NCBI GenBank assembly: GCA_964419545.1 | Contig: CAYQQU010000021.1 | Location: 1-64,000 of the forward strand | Length of the DNA stretch: 64,000 nucleotides | Direction of reading: 5' to 3' | Source: CAYQQU01 sp964419545 | GTDB taxonomy: Bacteria; Bacteroidota; Bacteroidia; Chitinophagales; Saprospiraceae | In this document: one piece after another, positions 16,049 to 25,225 of the stretch | How the letters are laid out: each line of letters starts with the position of its first letter | Numbering within the stretch: the first letter of the stretch is position 1 | Notes under the pieces: generated by a model | The model's database searches: none | What the model was told of the DNA's origin: nothing | What the model saw: the letters and a program-made list of their open reading frames with translations, nothing else | Position numbers and translations under genes: made by a program

Positions 16049-19000
16049 ATGCAACGATCCCTGCTTTTCGGTTTACTGATGTATTTCGGCCCGGCGCTTG
16101 CCGCCCAATCCAGCGAAGGCACGGCCTTCTGGGGCGCTTTTCTAAAAAACCTGGACCTGCCGTTCAACGACGATCCGGTTTTCACGCTTCAGATCGCAGC
16201 GGAGACCGCCGCCAGCGGGGCCCTTACCGTTCCGGCTACCGGGCTTACCATCCCTTTTTCCGCCGCGGGCGGCTCGGTAACCGAACTTGTCTTTCCCGAC
16301 GCCGCCTGGTATTCCGAAGGATCGGAGGCGGTCGACAATAAAGGCTTCCTGCTCACTGCCGATGCGCCGGTACGGGTCACGGCATTTCACTACCGCGCTT
16401 ATTTCACCGAAAGTACGTTGCTGCTCCCCGAGCCGGCGCTGGGAACGGAGTACATCGCCACCTGTTATGAAGACGAGGACGGCTCCTCGCCCTCCGCGCT
16501 GGTCGTCGTCAGCACCGAAGACGACAATACCGTGGAGATCATCCCGTCGACCCTCACCCAGGGCCTGCGTCCGCCGGGCGTGCCTTTTACGGTGGCGCTC
16601 AACCGGGGGCAGACCTATCAGATCCTGGCCAACGGCGACCTCACCGGCGCCGAGATACGCAGCCTGAGCGGCAAAAAACTGGCCGTCTTCTCGGGCGCCA
16701 AGCAAGCGGATGTGGAGCAATGTTTCGGCGGCGCCGACAGCCACCTCTACGACCAGTGCGTGCCTACGCCACAATGGGACGATCTTTACTATCACGTTCC
16801 GTTCAGCGGGCAGGGCGGCGATCCGGTGCGCGTGGTGGCGGCCGACGCGAATACTACCGTTTTTTTCGATTGCCAACCGGTGGCGACCCTCGGTCGCGGC
16901 GAGTTTTACCAGCAAAAACTGTTTCAGCCCACGGTGATCAGCGCCACCGGCGCCGTCGCCGTCACGCAGTTCAATTCCAGCCAGAGCTGTAATCCTTCCG
17001 GTATCGGCGATCCGAACCAGCTGCGGCTGCTGCCGACCCGGCAGCAATTATCGTCCGTGCAATGGCGGGCGCCCGGCAATACCTCCGGCCTGGGGTTCCC
17101 CTACGTGTCCGCCCACTTCGTCAACGTGGTGACGGCAGCCGGTGCGGCGGCCGGCATGCGCCTCGACGGGGCGGATATTTCGGCCGAATTTTCTCCTTTT
17201 CCCGCCGATCCGGGGCAGGTATACGCCCGGCTGAGTGTCGAAGCCGGCTTGCACCAACTTACCGGCGAAACGGGCGCCTTCTCGGCTTACGCCTACGGAT
17301 TCGGCGATTTCGACGCCTATACCTTTCACCTGGGGTACGCCGGGCCGGAAGAAGTAACCTTCAATTGCCTGGATATCCAGGTCGATGGCTTATTCTGCGT
17401 CGATTCCCTGCTCGATTTCTCGGTATTGACCAGCCTCGACCTCGTGGAATACGAGTGGGATTTCGGCAACGGCCAAACTTCCGACAGCGCCGCGCCTGCG
17501 ATCAGCTACGACGCGATCGGCCCCTATACCGTCTTGCTGAACGGCATCGACGGGGACGGCAATGCCGTGACCGCTTCTCTGGACCTGGCCATTCTCGATT
17601 GTCCTGAAAACCCTTGTGAGGAAACCCCGGTCGTTGTCCTTCTCTCGGATCCCGATTCGCCTTGTGCGGGCGAGCCCGTCAGCTTCTCCACCAGCTCGGA
17701 TTTCCTTTACCCCAACCAGTTCTGGTCGTTCGGTACCGCGGGCGTCGCTACGGGCGTTAATCCGGAGGTGATCTTTGACGCGCCGGGCGAATACCAGATC
17801 ACCTTTACCTTGTTTGATCAGTTCAATTGCCCCTACATTTACAACGAGACGGTGGTAGTTGAAGAGTGTAATTTCTGCGATCTCGATCCGGAGCAGGAGA
17901 TTTTCATCGATGGGGCGCTTTGTATCGACTCGATGCTCACGTTCTCCACCGCAGCCGACCTGTCCCTTTTTCCGACGGCTGCATTTCAGTGGATATTCAG
18001 CGACGGGCAGACCTTTTCGGGTACTAGCCCGGAGGTGGTTTTTGAGGAGCCCGGCGTTTACATCCTTGAGTTTGCCGGTTTTGATCTGTTCGCCGGCTGT
18101 TCGATTTTCGGTGTGGCTGAGTTTGTCGTCCAGGACTGTGAGAACATAGACCCCTGTCTGGACCTGCCGGCAGTCAACCTTAGCATCAGCGGGGCATTCT
18201 GCGCTGACAGCCTGTTGGTTTTTTCGGTCAACACCAGTGCAGAGCTGGTGAGTTACCAATGGGAGGCTTCGAATGGGGAAACGGGCGCGGCCCCGGTTTT
18301 TTCAACCGCCTTCGAAGGGGCCGGGGTGTTTGGGTTGTCTTTTACCGCTTTGGACAACAATGATTGCAGCTATGAAGAATCGATCGCTTTTGACATCGAG
18401 GATTGCAGCGATGACGATCCCTGCGTCGATCTTCCCGAAGTAACGCTCACCGTCGAGGGCGCGCTTTGTGTCGATTCTGTCCTGCAACTGGGGGCAGCGA
18501 CGACAGCGGATCTTCTTAGCTTCGAATGGGATCTCGGGGAGGGGGTCACTTCCACGGTTGCCGCGCCCGAGCGGGTTTTCGGCGCTCCCGGTGGGTATGT
18601 GGTCACTCTCAATGCGACGGACGGAGCCGGCTGCACTTACCAGGCGTTCATTGAACTGACCGTCCAAAGCTGCGTGGCCGACCCCTGCGTCGATCTTCCC
18701 GCGTTGAACATTCAGGGCGAAGCATCCCCTTGTCAGGGAGAACCGGTTGCCTGGCAGGTGGAAAATGCGGACGGACTGGTGGCTTTCACCTGGGATTTCG
18801 GGCCGGCCGGTATTTTCCAGGAAGCCGCCCCGGTCGTAACTTTTTCCGACACCGGTCGCTTCGATCTCGTGCTGGTAGCAGTAGATGAGGCCGGTTGTTT
18901 TTACGAGGAAACTTTTCCGGTGGCGGTCAGTAACTGCGATTGCCGGCTGGGTCTGCCCAATGCATTTTCCCCGAATGAAGACGGGGTCAACGACCGGTTT

Positions 19001-19219
19001 GCGGCGCTGTTCAATTGCCCGCTCGCCTCCTTCGAGCTGCGCATCTTCAACCGCTGGGGCGGGGTGGTTTACGAGTCGGCGGACCCCTCCGCCGGCTGGG
19101 ATGGCCGATTCAACGGGCGGCCCGTCAATTCCGACGTTTACGTTTGGATGTTGCGTTATCGATTTGAGGCGGAAAACGACTTCCGGGACGACGCAGGAGA
19201 AGTGGTCCTGTTGCGATAA
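16049..19219 (+). CDS. Large cell-surface protein: IgGFc-binding-like N-domain, PKD-like repeats, T9SS type B sorting domain
   Basis: A 1,056-residue exported protein. The start at 16049 begins a signal peptide (MQRSLLFGLLMYFGPALAAQ). Residues about 25-430 match the IgGFc-binding N-terminal domain pattern (GTAFWGAF, LGTEYIATCYEDED, STEDDNTVEIIP, LNRGQTYQI). Five to six PKD-like repeats follow, each near 90 residues, with a core such as YEWDFGNGQTSDSAAP and separated by paired cysteines (DCPENPC, DCENIDPC, DCSDDDPC, SCVADPC). The last ~85 residues form a gliding-motility C-terminal, type B T9SS domain (NAFSPNEDGVNDRF, IFNRWGGVVYES, YVWMLRYRFE). Probably anchored at the surface as an adhesin. 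Confidence 0.88.
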   Translation: MQRSLLFGLLMYFGPALAAQSSEGTAFWGAFLKNLDLPFNDDPVFTLQIAAETAASGALTVPATGLTIPFSAAGGSVTELVFPDAAWYSEGSEAVDNKGFLLTADAPVRVTAFHYRAYFTESTLLLPEPALGTEYIATCYEDEDGSSPSALVVVSTEDDNTVEIIPSTLTQGLRPPGVPFTVALNRGQTYQILANGDLTGAEIRSLSGKKLAVFSGAKQADVEQCFGGADSHLYDQCVPTPQWDDLYYHVPFSGQGGDPVRVVAADANTTVFFDCQPVATLGRGEFYQQKLFQPTVISATGAVAVTQFNSSQSCNPSGIGDPNQLRLLPTRQQLSSVQWRAPGNTSGLGFPYVSAHFVNVVTAAGAAAGMRLDGADISAEFSPFPADPGQVYARLSVEAGLHQLTGETGAFSAYAYGFGDFDAYTFHLGYAGPEEVTFNCLDIQVDGLFCVDSLLDFSVLTSLDLVEYEWDFGNGQTSDSAAPAISYDAIGPYTVLLNGIDGDGNAVTASLDLAILDCPENPCEETPVVVLLSDPDSPCAGEPVSFSTSSDFLYPNQFWSFGTAGVATGVNPEVIFDAPGEYQITFTLFDQFNCPYIYNETVVVEECNFCDLDPEQEIFIDGALCIDSMLTFSTAADLSLFPTAAFQWIFSDGQTFSGTSPEVVFEEPGVYILEFAGFDLFAGCSIFGVAEFVVQDCENIDPCLDLPAVNLSISGAFCADSLLVFSVNTSAELVSYQWEASNGETGAAPVFSTAFEGAGVFGLSFTALDNNDCSYEESIAFDIEDCSDDDPCVDLPEVTLTVEGALCVDSVLQLGAATTADLLSFEWDLGEGVTSTVAAPERVFGAPGGYVVTLNATDGAGCTYQAFIELTVQSCVADPCVDLPALNIQGEASPCQGEPVAWQVENADGLVAFTWDFGPAGIFQEAAPVVTFSDTGRFDLVLVAVDEAGCFYEETFPVAVSNCDCRLGLPNAFSPNEDGVNDRFAALFNCPLASFELRIFNRWGGVVYESADPSAGWDGRFNGRPVNSDVYVWMLRYRFEAENDFRDDAGEVVLLR

Positions 19220-19470
19220 AGCGGTAGCTTCCGCCTAGGGAAAAAGGGTAAGTACTTTTTGAAAAGGGATAATATTTTTACTTTAGTCTAGGAATTGAGA
19301 TTTTTCCTGCTTTTTCTAAAAAAAATGTGACGGCTTTTAATTCAGTCTAAATTGCTAGTTGTTCATTTTGCCAGTCACCATTAAAGACGGTTTTTGTTAC
19401 TTTTCCGGGGGGATACGTCTCAAGAGCAGAAGAGGGCAATGGCCGGCTAACCCAAAACTTAAACATAAAA

Positions 19471-19824
19471 ATGACGAACCAGTACCAAAAAGAGCATGCT
19501 GGTCATGAGAGCGTTTTCGTTAAAAGCGGAAGCGAACTGCACCGACTTTTTTTGCATGAGATCAATTGGATCAGCTCCGACGGCAACTACTGCCACATCC
19601 ACACCGGGGAGCGGAAGTTTGTCCTGAAAGTTTCCCTTACGCGCTTGCGGCAAAAGCTGCCGGCGGCCCATTTCGTACAGGTTCACCGCAGCCACCTGGT
19701 GCGCGTCGGGGCCATTGATTTCATCAACCTCAGCGCCAACAGCATTACGGTGGGCGGCAACGCCCTGCCCATCGGCCGGATGTTCCGCGATTCTCTGCTC
19801 AGCCAGCTGGAATTATTACCGTAG
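19471..19824 (+). CDS. Stand-alone LytTR DNA-binding regulator
   Basis: A 117-residue protein made of one LytTR domain (about residues 14-112): VFVKSGSELHRLFLHEINWI, a glycine-containing turn, RKFVLKVSLTRLRQKLPAAH, FVQVHRSHLVRVGAIDFI and LPIGRMFRDSLL. There is no response-regulator receiver domain, so its signal input is not visible; it may work with a kinase elsewhere or bind DNA constitutively. It follows the large adhesin after a 251-base gap and has a terminator downstream, so it is probably monocistronic. Confidence 0.88.
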   Translation: MTNQYQKEHAGHESVFVKSGSELHRLFLHEINWISSDGNYCHIHTGERKFVLKVSLTRLRQKLPAAHFVQVHRSHLVRVGAIDFINLSANSITVGGNALPIGRMFRDSLLSQLELLP

Positions 19825-19991
19825 ACGACATTATCACCAACGGGAACCGAGATGACCGCAATGCTCCCCCGCGTGACGTCGTTTTTAATCCCGAATTGGA
19901 TAGGTCGAAAAAAGTACTTAAATTTGAGCGTGTCAACGAAAGTTGAGACAAAACTAAGAACAGCGTTTTAACAGTTTTAAGTAAGGGGGAA

Positions 19992-20045
19992 CGGTTGTCA
20001 GGAGTAGCCCGGTAACTCCAGGTGAATGCCTGACAACTTTTTTGT
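19992..20045 (+). terminator. Intrinsic terminator of the LytTR gene
   Basis: GTTGTCAGG (from 19994) pairs with CCTGACAAC, followed directly by six Ts. An inner stem GGAGT/ACTCC sits in the loop. Confidence 0.75.
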
Positions 20046-20097
20046 TTCTTCACCTCGCCTTCCCATCGCATTCATTCCCGATTTTTTCATTCTTCCC

Positions 20098-20105
20098 TAT
20101 CTTTG
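20098..20105 (+). promoter_or_regulatory. Candidate -7 box directly before ruvX
   Basis: TATCTTTG matches TAnnTTTG exactly and ends four bases before the ruvX ATG at 20110, suggesting a transcript starting at the start codon. No clear -33 TTTG is seen. Confidence 0.4.
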
Positions 20106-20109
20106 CCCC

Positions 20110-20529
20110 ATGGCGAGAATTATGGGTATCGATTACGGCACCAAGCGCACGGGCATCGCCGTCACCGACCCGTTGCAGCTATCTGTGAACGGCCTGGCAA
20201 CTATTGCTACCGAAGCGTTGTTTGACTACCTGACCGATTACCTTTCCCAGGAGCCGGTGGAACGCATCGTGGTAGGCGAACCGCTGCACCCTGACGGCCG
20301 GCCGGCCCAGATCCATCACCTGGTGGTCGGGTTTGTTCGCCGCCTGAAAAAGACGTATCCCGATCTCAGCATCGTTCTTCACGACGAGCGCAACAGCTCG
20401 GCCGAGGCCCGGGAGGTGATCCGCCAAAGCGGCGCCGGACGTAAAAAAAGACGCGACAAAAAACTGGTCGATAAGGTCAGCGCTGTACTGATCCTGAAGG
20501 ATTACCTGGAAGCAACGCGTTCCTGGTAG
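20110..20529 (+). CDS. ruvX: Putative Holliday-junction resolvase / pre-16S rRNA nuclease YqgF
   Basis: A 139-residue RNase H-fold protein. The first acidic residue is D8 in GIDYGTKRTGIAVTD. IVVGEPLHPDGRPAQ holds the second motif and SAVLILKDYLE closes the domain. The family processes pre-16S rRNA ends and has been proposed to resolve Holliday junctions. The start at 20110 is supported by the conserved MGRILGIDYG-like N-terminus (here MARIMGIDYG). The def gene follows 66 bases downstream, an order often seen in Bacteroidota. Confidence 0.93.
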   Translation: MARIMGIDYGTKRTGIAVTDPLQLSVNGLATIATEALFDYLTDYLSQEPVERIVVGEPLHPDGRPAQIHHLVVGFVRRLKKTYPDLSIVLHDERNSSAEAREVIRQSGAGRKKRRDKKLVDKVSAVLILKDYLEATRSW

Positions 20530-20595
20530 CAAACTTCCGGGGTTTTACATAGGGACGCTAACATCGCTTAACCTTTCGGCAATACAAACGAAACG

Positions 20596-21156
20596 ATGAT
20601 ATTACCCATTTATGCGTACGGCCAGCCCGTACTCAAGAAAGAAGCAACGGATATCACCCCCGAATATCCCGACCTCGACCAGCTGATCGAAAATATGTGG
20701 GAGACCATGTACCAGGCGCAGGGCGTGGGACTGGCCGCCCCCCAGATCGGCCTGTCGATCCGGCTTTTTGTTGTCGATACCGTCCAGATCATGGATGACG
20801 GCAAAAAGGAGGAAGGCATCAAAAAGGTGTTTATCAATGCCCATAAAGTGGAGGAAGCCGGGGAGCCCTGGACTTACGAAGAAGGATGCCTGAGCATTCC
20901 CGACGTGCGCGGCGACGTCGACCGGCCGCCGCAGCTGCGACTGCGGTATCTGGACGAGACCTTTACGGAAAAAGAAGAGGTATTCACCGGTATGAACGCC
21001 CGCGTCATCCAGCACGAATACGATCACATCGACGGCGTCCTGTTCGTCGATCACCTCAAGCCCCTGAAAAAACGACTGGTGCGACGCAAGCTGGACACGA
21101 TAAAAAAAGGAAAGGTCAGCGTGGAGTACAAAATGAAATTCCCGGTCAGCCGCTAA
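20596..21156 (+). CDS. def: Peptide deformylase
   Basis: A 186-residue metalloenzyme that removes the formyl group from nascent proteins. All three motifs are present: GVGLAAPQ (43-50), EGCLSIP with metal ligand C98, and QHEYDHIDG with ligands H140 and H144 and catalytic E141. A charged insertion at 65-76 (IMDDGKKEEGIKK) is usual for Bacteroidota deformylases. Its TAA overlaps the stop codon of the convergent ppx gene by three bases. Confidence 0.97.
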   Translation: MILPIYAYGQPVLKKEATDITPEYPDLDQLIENMWETMYQAQGVGLAAPQIGLSIRLFVVDTVQIMDDGKKEEGIKKVFINAHKVEEAGEPWTYEEGCLSIPDVRGDVDRPPQLRLRYLDETFTEKEEVFTGMNARVIQHEYDHIDGVLFVDHLKPLKKRLVRRKLDTIKKGKVSVEYKMKFPVSR

Positions 21157-22070
21157 TATCTATGCTGCTGCTGCATCCCGTAAAGCATTCCTTCTTTCAT
21201 CGCGTAATTCGACACGACGATCTTTTCCAGGCGCGCCATCTTCAGCACGCGGGCGATCAATAACAGGGCCACCACGATCATGTCGGCCCGGGCGGCGGGT
21301 ACGCCCGGCGTGGCGTACCTCTCGGCCAGCGTGGCGTTTTGCATTTGGTGTAAAAAAGGGAAAAACTGCGCGGCTTCCAGCCGCGTACAACCGGGGGGAA
21401 TGCGCTCAGTCGCAAACAGATCCGCCAGCACGTCGAAAGTGCCGGCGGCCCCTACGAGCATAGTAGGCGCTTCGCGAAGGAGGGGTTGCCGCACCGGTCG
21501 CAGCTCGCTATCGAGAAAAGCTTCCAGCGCCGCCACCTCCGCGGCGCTGATGGGATCGCTATGGTGAAAGCGCCGGTGCAGTACTGCTACGCCGATGAGA
21601 AAGCTGCCCATCCAGGCCACGCCTTCGCCGTCGGCGAGGATAAGCTCGACGCTGCCGCCTCCGATGTCCATGATCAACGCTTTGGTTCCGGTGCGGAGAA
21701 TACCGGTTTGCAGCACCCCTTGGTGGATGAGCCGCGCCTCCTCTTCGCCGCTGATCAGCGCAATGGCGATTCCGGTCTTTTGTTTTACCGCTGCGATGAA
21801 CGCCCCGCCGTTGACGGCGGTGCGCAAGGCGGCGGTGCCGACGGCCGCCACCTGCTCGACGCCGTGCGCCTTGAGTTGGGCGGCGAAGCTTTCCACCGTA
21901 GCGATGCCGCGCCGGAAAGGGGCGGGGCCGATCGTCTCGATGCCGTTTTCAGCCAGTTTGACGAAGCGCCGTTCCCGGTAAATCTCGCGAATCCGGCCGT
22001 CTGCTTCAAACCCGGCGATCAAGAGATGAAAAGTGTTGGTGCCGAGGTCGATCACGCCGTATTTCTCCAT
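21153..22070 (-). CDS. Ppx/GppA-family exopolyphosphatase / pppGpp phosphohydrolase
   Basis: A 305-residue ASKHA-fold protein. Phosphate loops: VIDLGTNTFHLLIAGF at the N-terminus and MDIGGGSVELILAD near residue 142. Also GTAALRTAVNG and ISGEEEARLIHQG, classic for Ppx/GppA. The HD-like C-terminal domain of long Ppx proteins is absent, as in the short Bacteroidota versions. It is third in an operon with a porin-like barrel and a lipoprotein, with gaps of two and four bases. Whether it acts on polyphosphate or pppGpp cannot be decided here. Confidence 0.93.
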   Translation of the reverse strand: MEKYGVIDLGTNTFHLLIAGFEADGRIREIYRERRFVKLAENGIETIGPAPFRRGIATVESFAAQLKAHGVEQVAAVGTAALRTAVNGGAFIAAVKQKTGIAIALISGEEEARLIHQGVLQTGILRTGTKALIMDIGGGSVELILADGEGVAWMGSFLIGVAVLHRRFHHSDPISAAEVAALEAFLDSELRPVRQPLLREAPTMLVGAAGTFDVLADLFATERIPPGCTRLEAAQFFPFLHQMQNATLAERYATPGVPAARADMIVVALLLIARVLKMARLEKIVVSNYAMKEGMLYGMQQQHRY

Positions 22071-22072
22071 GG

Positions 22073-22576
22073 CTAACGGCCGGACTGGCCCTCCCGTATT
22101 CTGGCGAATACCGTTTTGAAAAATTGTAAACCCGTGGAGGTCATCTTATTGGCGTAAGCCGGCTTGCCGTCTTCGTAAAAGACGAAATACACGCACTTTT
22201 CCTGGAAGTAAAGGTCGGCCTCCAGCTGGTTTTCCCCCTGCGCCTGGTAAAAGATGTGGCCGGTGGGGTTGCAATCGGGATTGATGGGCGCCGGCTCCTC
22301 CGCAATGTGGGCGAGGGAGGCGCGAATAGCCGGCTGTTCGCTCTGGCTCATGCTGAAATTCATGCCGTAGAAAATGTAGTCGATGTAGTCGCAGGTCTCC
22401 CACAGGCGTTCTACTTTCTCTAGTGGCAGGCCGGGGTAGCGCACCGTGGTCGGATCCGCAGCGGCGGGCGCCGGCCCGGTCGGAGGCTCGGTCGTCTTCT
22501 CGGAAGCAGAACCGCCGGACGGGCCGCAGGCCGTCAGGCCGGCTAAGAGGAATGCAAAAAAGAGTTTTTGTAACAT
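22073..22576 (-). CDS. Lipoprotein of unknown function
   Basis: A 167-residue protein with a lipoprotein signal ending in LTAC (cysteine at residue 17), a Pro/Ala/Thr-rich linker (20-45), then a compact domain with aromatic and acidic residues (ETCDYIDYIFYGMNFSMSQS, CVYFVFYEDGKPAYANKM). No family was recognised. It lies between the barrel gene (four bases upstream) and ppx (two bases downstream), so it is expressed with both. Confidence 0.75.
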   Translation of the reverse strand: MLQKLFFAFLLAGLTACGPSGGSASEKTTEPPTGPAPAAADPTTVRYPGLPLEKVERLWETCDYIDYIFYGMNFSMSQSEQPAIRASLAHIAEEPAPINPDCNPTGHIFYQAQGENQLEADLYFQEKCVYFVFYEDGKPAYANKMTSTGLQFFKTVFARIREGQSGR

Positions 22577-22580
22577 ATCA

Positions 22581-23171
22581 TTAATTTAACAAGTATATGG
22601 CCCGCACGGTGATGGTGCGGCCGTAAAAACTGGTGCTGCCCGGGTTGGCCTGGAGGTCGGTCAGCGCACGCGACCAGCGCACCTCGGCGCCCCAGCGTTC
22701 GTCGAAGTAAAAGGTGCCTCCCAGCACCACGAAAAGCTGGTTCGGATTGAAATCCTGCAGATCGGTGACGTCGCCGCTGAGCAGGTCGGTGACGGTGAAA
22801 CCGGTGAGGCGACCGTACGAGAGGCCTGCCCCGACCTGTATCTTCCAGTCCCGGAAGTTGATCATCACCGGCGTTTCCACCATGTTGAGCCGGATCTTCT
22901 CGATGGTGGCGGCGAGCTGGTCGGAGTTAACCAGCCGGCTGCCTTTTTGCGAAAACAACAATTCGACGCTCAGCTCCCAGCGGTCGCTGAATACAGCGAA
23001 CACCTTGGCGCCGCCGTTGAGCCCGATCTGGTTGTAGCCGTGCAGCAAATCGCCGTCGATCTGGGATAGGTTGAACCCGCCGACCAGTGCGCCCCGGAAG
23101 GTCTGCGCCGCCAGCGGGCTCAGCCCGGCAGCCAGGAGCGAAAAACAACAGAGCAGTGCAATCTTTTTCAT
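22581..23171 (-). CDS. PorT-like outer-membrane beta-barrel protein
   Basis: A 196-residue protein with a signal peptide (MKKIALLCCFSLLAAGLSPL, cleavage near AAQ). The mature sequence starts like the porin/PorT family (FRGALVGGFNLSQIDGDLLH, YNQIGLNGGAKVF) and continues with barrel strands (ELSVELLFSQKGS, KIQVGAGLSYGRLTG) to the end RTITVRAIYLLN. First gene of a three-gene operon with the lipoprotein and ppx. The true PorT role in T9SS secretion cannot be assumed. Confidence 0.8.
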   Translation of the reverse strand: MKKIALLCCFSLLAAGLSPLAAQTFRGALVGGFNLSQIDGDLLHGYNQIGLNGGAKVFAVFSDRWELSVELLFSQKGSRLVNSDQLAATIEKIRLNMVETPVMINFRDWKIQVGAGLSYGRLTGFTVTDLLSGDVTDLQDFNPNQLFVVLGGTFYFDERWGAEVRWSRALTDLQANPGSTSFYGRTITVRAIYLLN

Positions 23172-23370
23172 AGTTCGGTTGAAATGATGAAATACTCGAC
23201 TGTCAAAGATAGAGCCCCCGCTTTACAATTCATCTTTTTCCACCCACCTTTGTATGCCGCCCGGCCGTCCGACCTTATTTTTGCGACGGAAAAAGGCGCC
23301 TCCGGCCGCATAGTTTCTGTGATTTGCGATATTTGCAGCGTTTGCCGGTAGGGATAAAATGCCGATTGTT

Positions 23371-23652
23371 ATGTTAAAATACACCAAGCACAGCCTGAAA
23401 AAGCTGGAAGCTTTATTTGAAGAACTGGAGTACACCATACGCTACGAGAAGGGCAACTTTCAATCGGGCTACTGCATCGTGGAAGCCCGTAAAATTGCCG
23501 TGATCAACAAGTTTTTTGATACGGAAGGGCGCATCAACGTGCTGCTCGATATCCTGAGCACGATCCCGGTGGAGCGGGACCGGCTCAGCCCCCAGGCCGC
23601 CAAGTTGTACGACCTCACTACAAAAGATACGGAAGCTGAAGACGCACAATAA
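23371..23652 (+). CDS. Small conserved hypothetical protein
   Basis: A 93-residue protein starting MLKYTKHSLKKLEALFEELE; an ATG 12 bases upstream is also possible. It contains YTIRYEKGNFQSGYC, a KIAVINKFFDTEGRINVLLD core and a charged tail. I recognise the type from Bacteroidota genomes but know no function. Its last bases overlap the probable beginning of the MBL-fold gene in another frame, implying translational coupling. Confidence 0.7.
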   Translation: MLKYTKHSLKKLEALFEELEYTIRYEKGNFQSGYCIVEARKIAVINKFFDTEGRINVLLDILSTIPVERDRLSPQAAKLYDLTTKDTEAEDAQ

Positions 23653-24418
23653 GTTAACCCTCACTTTCCTGGGAACGGGCACCTCGCAGGGCGTACCCGT
23701 GATCGGCTGCTCCTGCGAGGTGTGCCGATCGGATGATCCTCGCGACAAAAGGCTGCGGACGGCTGCTCTCGTGCGCGCCGGCGACGTGAACCTGGTGGTC
23801 GATTGCGGCCCCGACTTCCGCCAGCAGATGCTGCGCGAATCGGTTACTTCCGTGGACGCCATCCTGTTGACGCACGAACATAACGATCACATTATCGGCC
23901 TGGACGATGTGCGGCCTTTCAACTTCGCTACTCGTAGCGATATGCCCGTTTTCGCTACGCAGCGGGTCAACGACGAGCTGCACCGGCGCTTCGCCTATAT
24001 CTTTCAGCCCGATCCTTATCCGGGTATCCCCCGTATCCGGCTGCATACCCTCACGCCTCATCAGTCCTTCTCCGCCGGCGGCGTGGAGGTCCGCCCCATC
24101 GAGGTTTGGCACGGCCGCCTGCCGGTGCTGGGGTTTCGCTTCGGCGACCTGACCTACCTCACCGATATCAAGACCATAACCGATACCGAGTTCGAAAAAG
24201 TAAAAGGCTCTAAGGTGCTGGTCGTCAGCGCGCTGCACCATAAAGCCCACTACTCTCACCTCAACCTGGAAGAAGCACTGGCGTTTGTCGATCGCGTAGC
24301 GCCCGAAAGGGCCTATCTCACCCACATCAGCCACCGCATGGGGCGCCACGTCGATACGGCGCCGTCCCTGCCGCCCAATGTGTTTCTGGCTTACGACGGG
24401 CTGAAGGTGAGGGTTTAA
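23636..24418 (+). CDS. MBL-fold metallohydrolase, PhnP-like; start codon uncertain
   Basis: A metallo-beta-lactamase-fold hydrolase. The metal-binding motif is THEHNDHIIGLDD; other landmarks are TYLTDIKTI, VVSALHHKAHYSHL and YLTHISHRMG. Homology begins upstream of the first usual start: the frame reads LTLTFLGTGTSQGVPVIGC before a GTG at 23699. That stretch is the normal first strand of the family, yet only CTG (23636) or ATA precedes it in frame. The CTG is used here as the most plausible start, overlapping the upstream gene. If translation began at the GTG, the first strand would be missing. Likely a phosphodiesterase or tRNase Z-like enzyme; substrate unknown. Confidence 0.8.
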   Translation: MKTHNKLTLTFLGTGTSQGVPVIGCSCEVCRSDDPRDKRLRTAALVRAGDVNLVVDCGPDFRQQMLRESVTSVDAILLTHEHNDHIIGLDDVRPFNFATRSDMPVFATQRVNDELHRRFAYIFQPDPYPGIPRIRLHTLTPHQSFSAGGVEVRPIEVWHGRLPVLGFRFGDLTYLTDIKTITDTEFEKVKGSKVLVVSALHHKAHYSHLNLEEALAFVDRVAPERAYLTHISHRMGRHVDTAPSLPPNVFLAYDGLKVRV

Positions 24419-24503
24419 ATTTTTGATCAGCTAACGAACTAATTTTCTTATATTTATACTACCGGGCTGCAAAAGACCTCGCCCATTTCCATTGAAACAA
24501 AAA

Positions 24504-25130
24504 ATGACCAACATGTCAAAACTGGATTATATCACCATCGCGATCGTCGTCGTCTGCGTAGCTGCCCTGATCTACCTGGTGTACAGCGTGATCAGCCTGA
24601 TGGGCAACCCCAAACCCGCACCCACCGAACAAGTCGAAAGCCCGCCGGCCGATGACTTCTACGACGAAGACTCAACTTATACCTATGAGTCGGGCGGCTA
24701 TACGGCGGACGGGGAATCGGCGCCGGGCCCCGACAGCACTACTTACGACTACGATGCTCCTGATCCCGCAGATACTCCCGCAGACGCCGGCAGCCGGACA
24801 CCGACCAGCTACGAGGAAGAAGAGTCGGCAACCGATGCTGATCCGGAACCCTACGAAGAAACGGAAAGAGCTGATCCTTACGACCCTTCGGCCGCTTACA
24901 TGGTGGTAGCCGGTACTTTTGAATACAAAGACGGCGCCGAAGCGGAAGTGCGCCGGCTGCGCAACCTGGGCTACGCGAGCGCGGAATACGGCCTGTTCAA
25001 TCGGGGCGCCTACGCCGCAGTCATCGTCGATCGCTTCTCAGATGTGGCTGACGCCCGGGCCTTGGCCGAAGAGCTGCGCACCCGGCACGGCATCGAAGCT
25101 TATGTGCACGAAAAGCGCGGAGTGGAATAA
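24504..25130 (+). CDS. Membrane-anchored SPOR-domain protein
   Basis: A 208-residue protein: an N-terminal membrane helix (about residues 8-33, ITIAIVVVCVAALIYLVYSV), a low-complexity acidic linker rich in Asp, Glu, Tyr, Ser and Pro (40-135), and a C-terminal SPOR-like domain (MVVAGTFEYKDGAEAEVRRL, RGAYAAVIVDRFSDVADARA). SPOR domains bind denuded peptidoglycan at division sites. The start at 24504 was preferred to a TTG at 24492; a second ATG at 24513 is equally possible. A single gene. Confidence 0.85.
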   Translation: MTNMSKLDYITIAIVVVCVAALIYLVYSVISLMGNPKPAPTEQVESPPADDFYDEDSTYTYESGGYTADGESAPGPDSTTYDYDAPDPADTPADAGSRTPTSYEEEESATDADPEPYEETERADPYDPSAAYMVVAGTFEYKDGAEAEVRRLRNLGYASAEYGLFNRGAYAAVIVDRFSDVADARALAEELRTRHGIEAYVHEKRGVE

Positions 25131-25225
25131 GGGAAGAGCTACCGGTAGCATATTTTGTACGCAATGATTGCCGTTTGCGCCTGCGGCGCTGCGAATGAAG
25201 CCCCAAACCGTGGATCGCTACCTCA

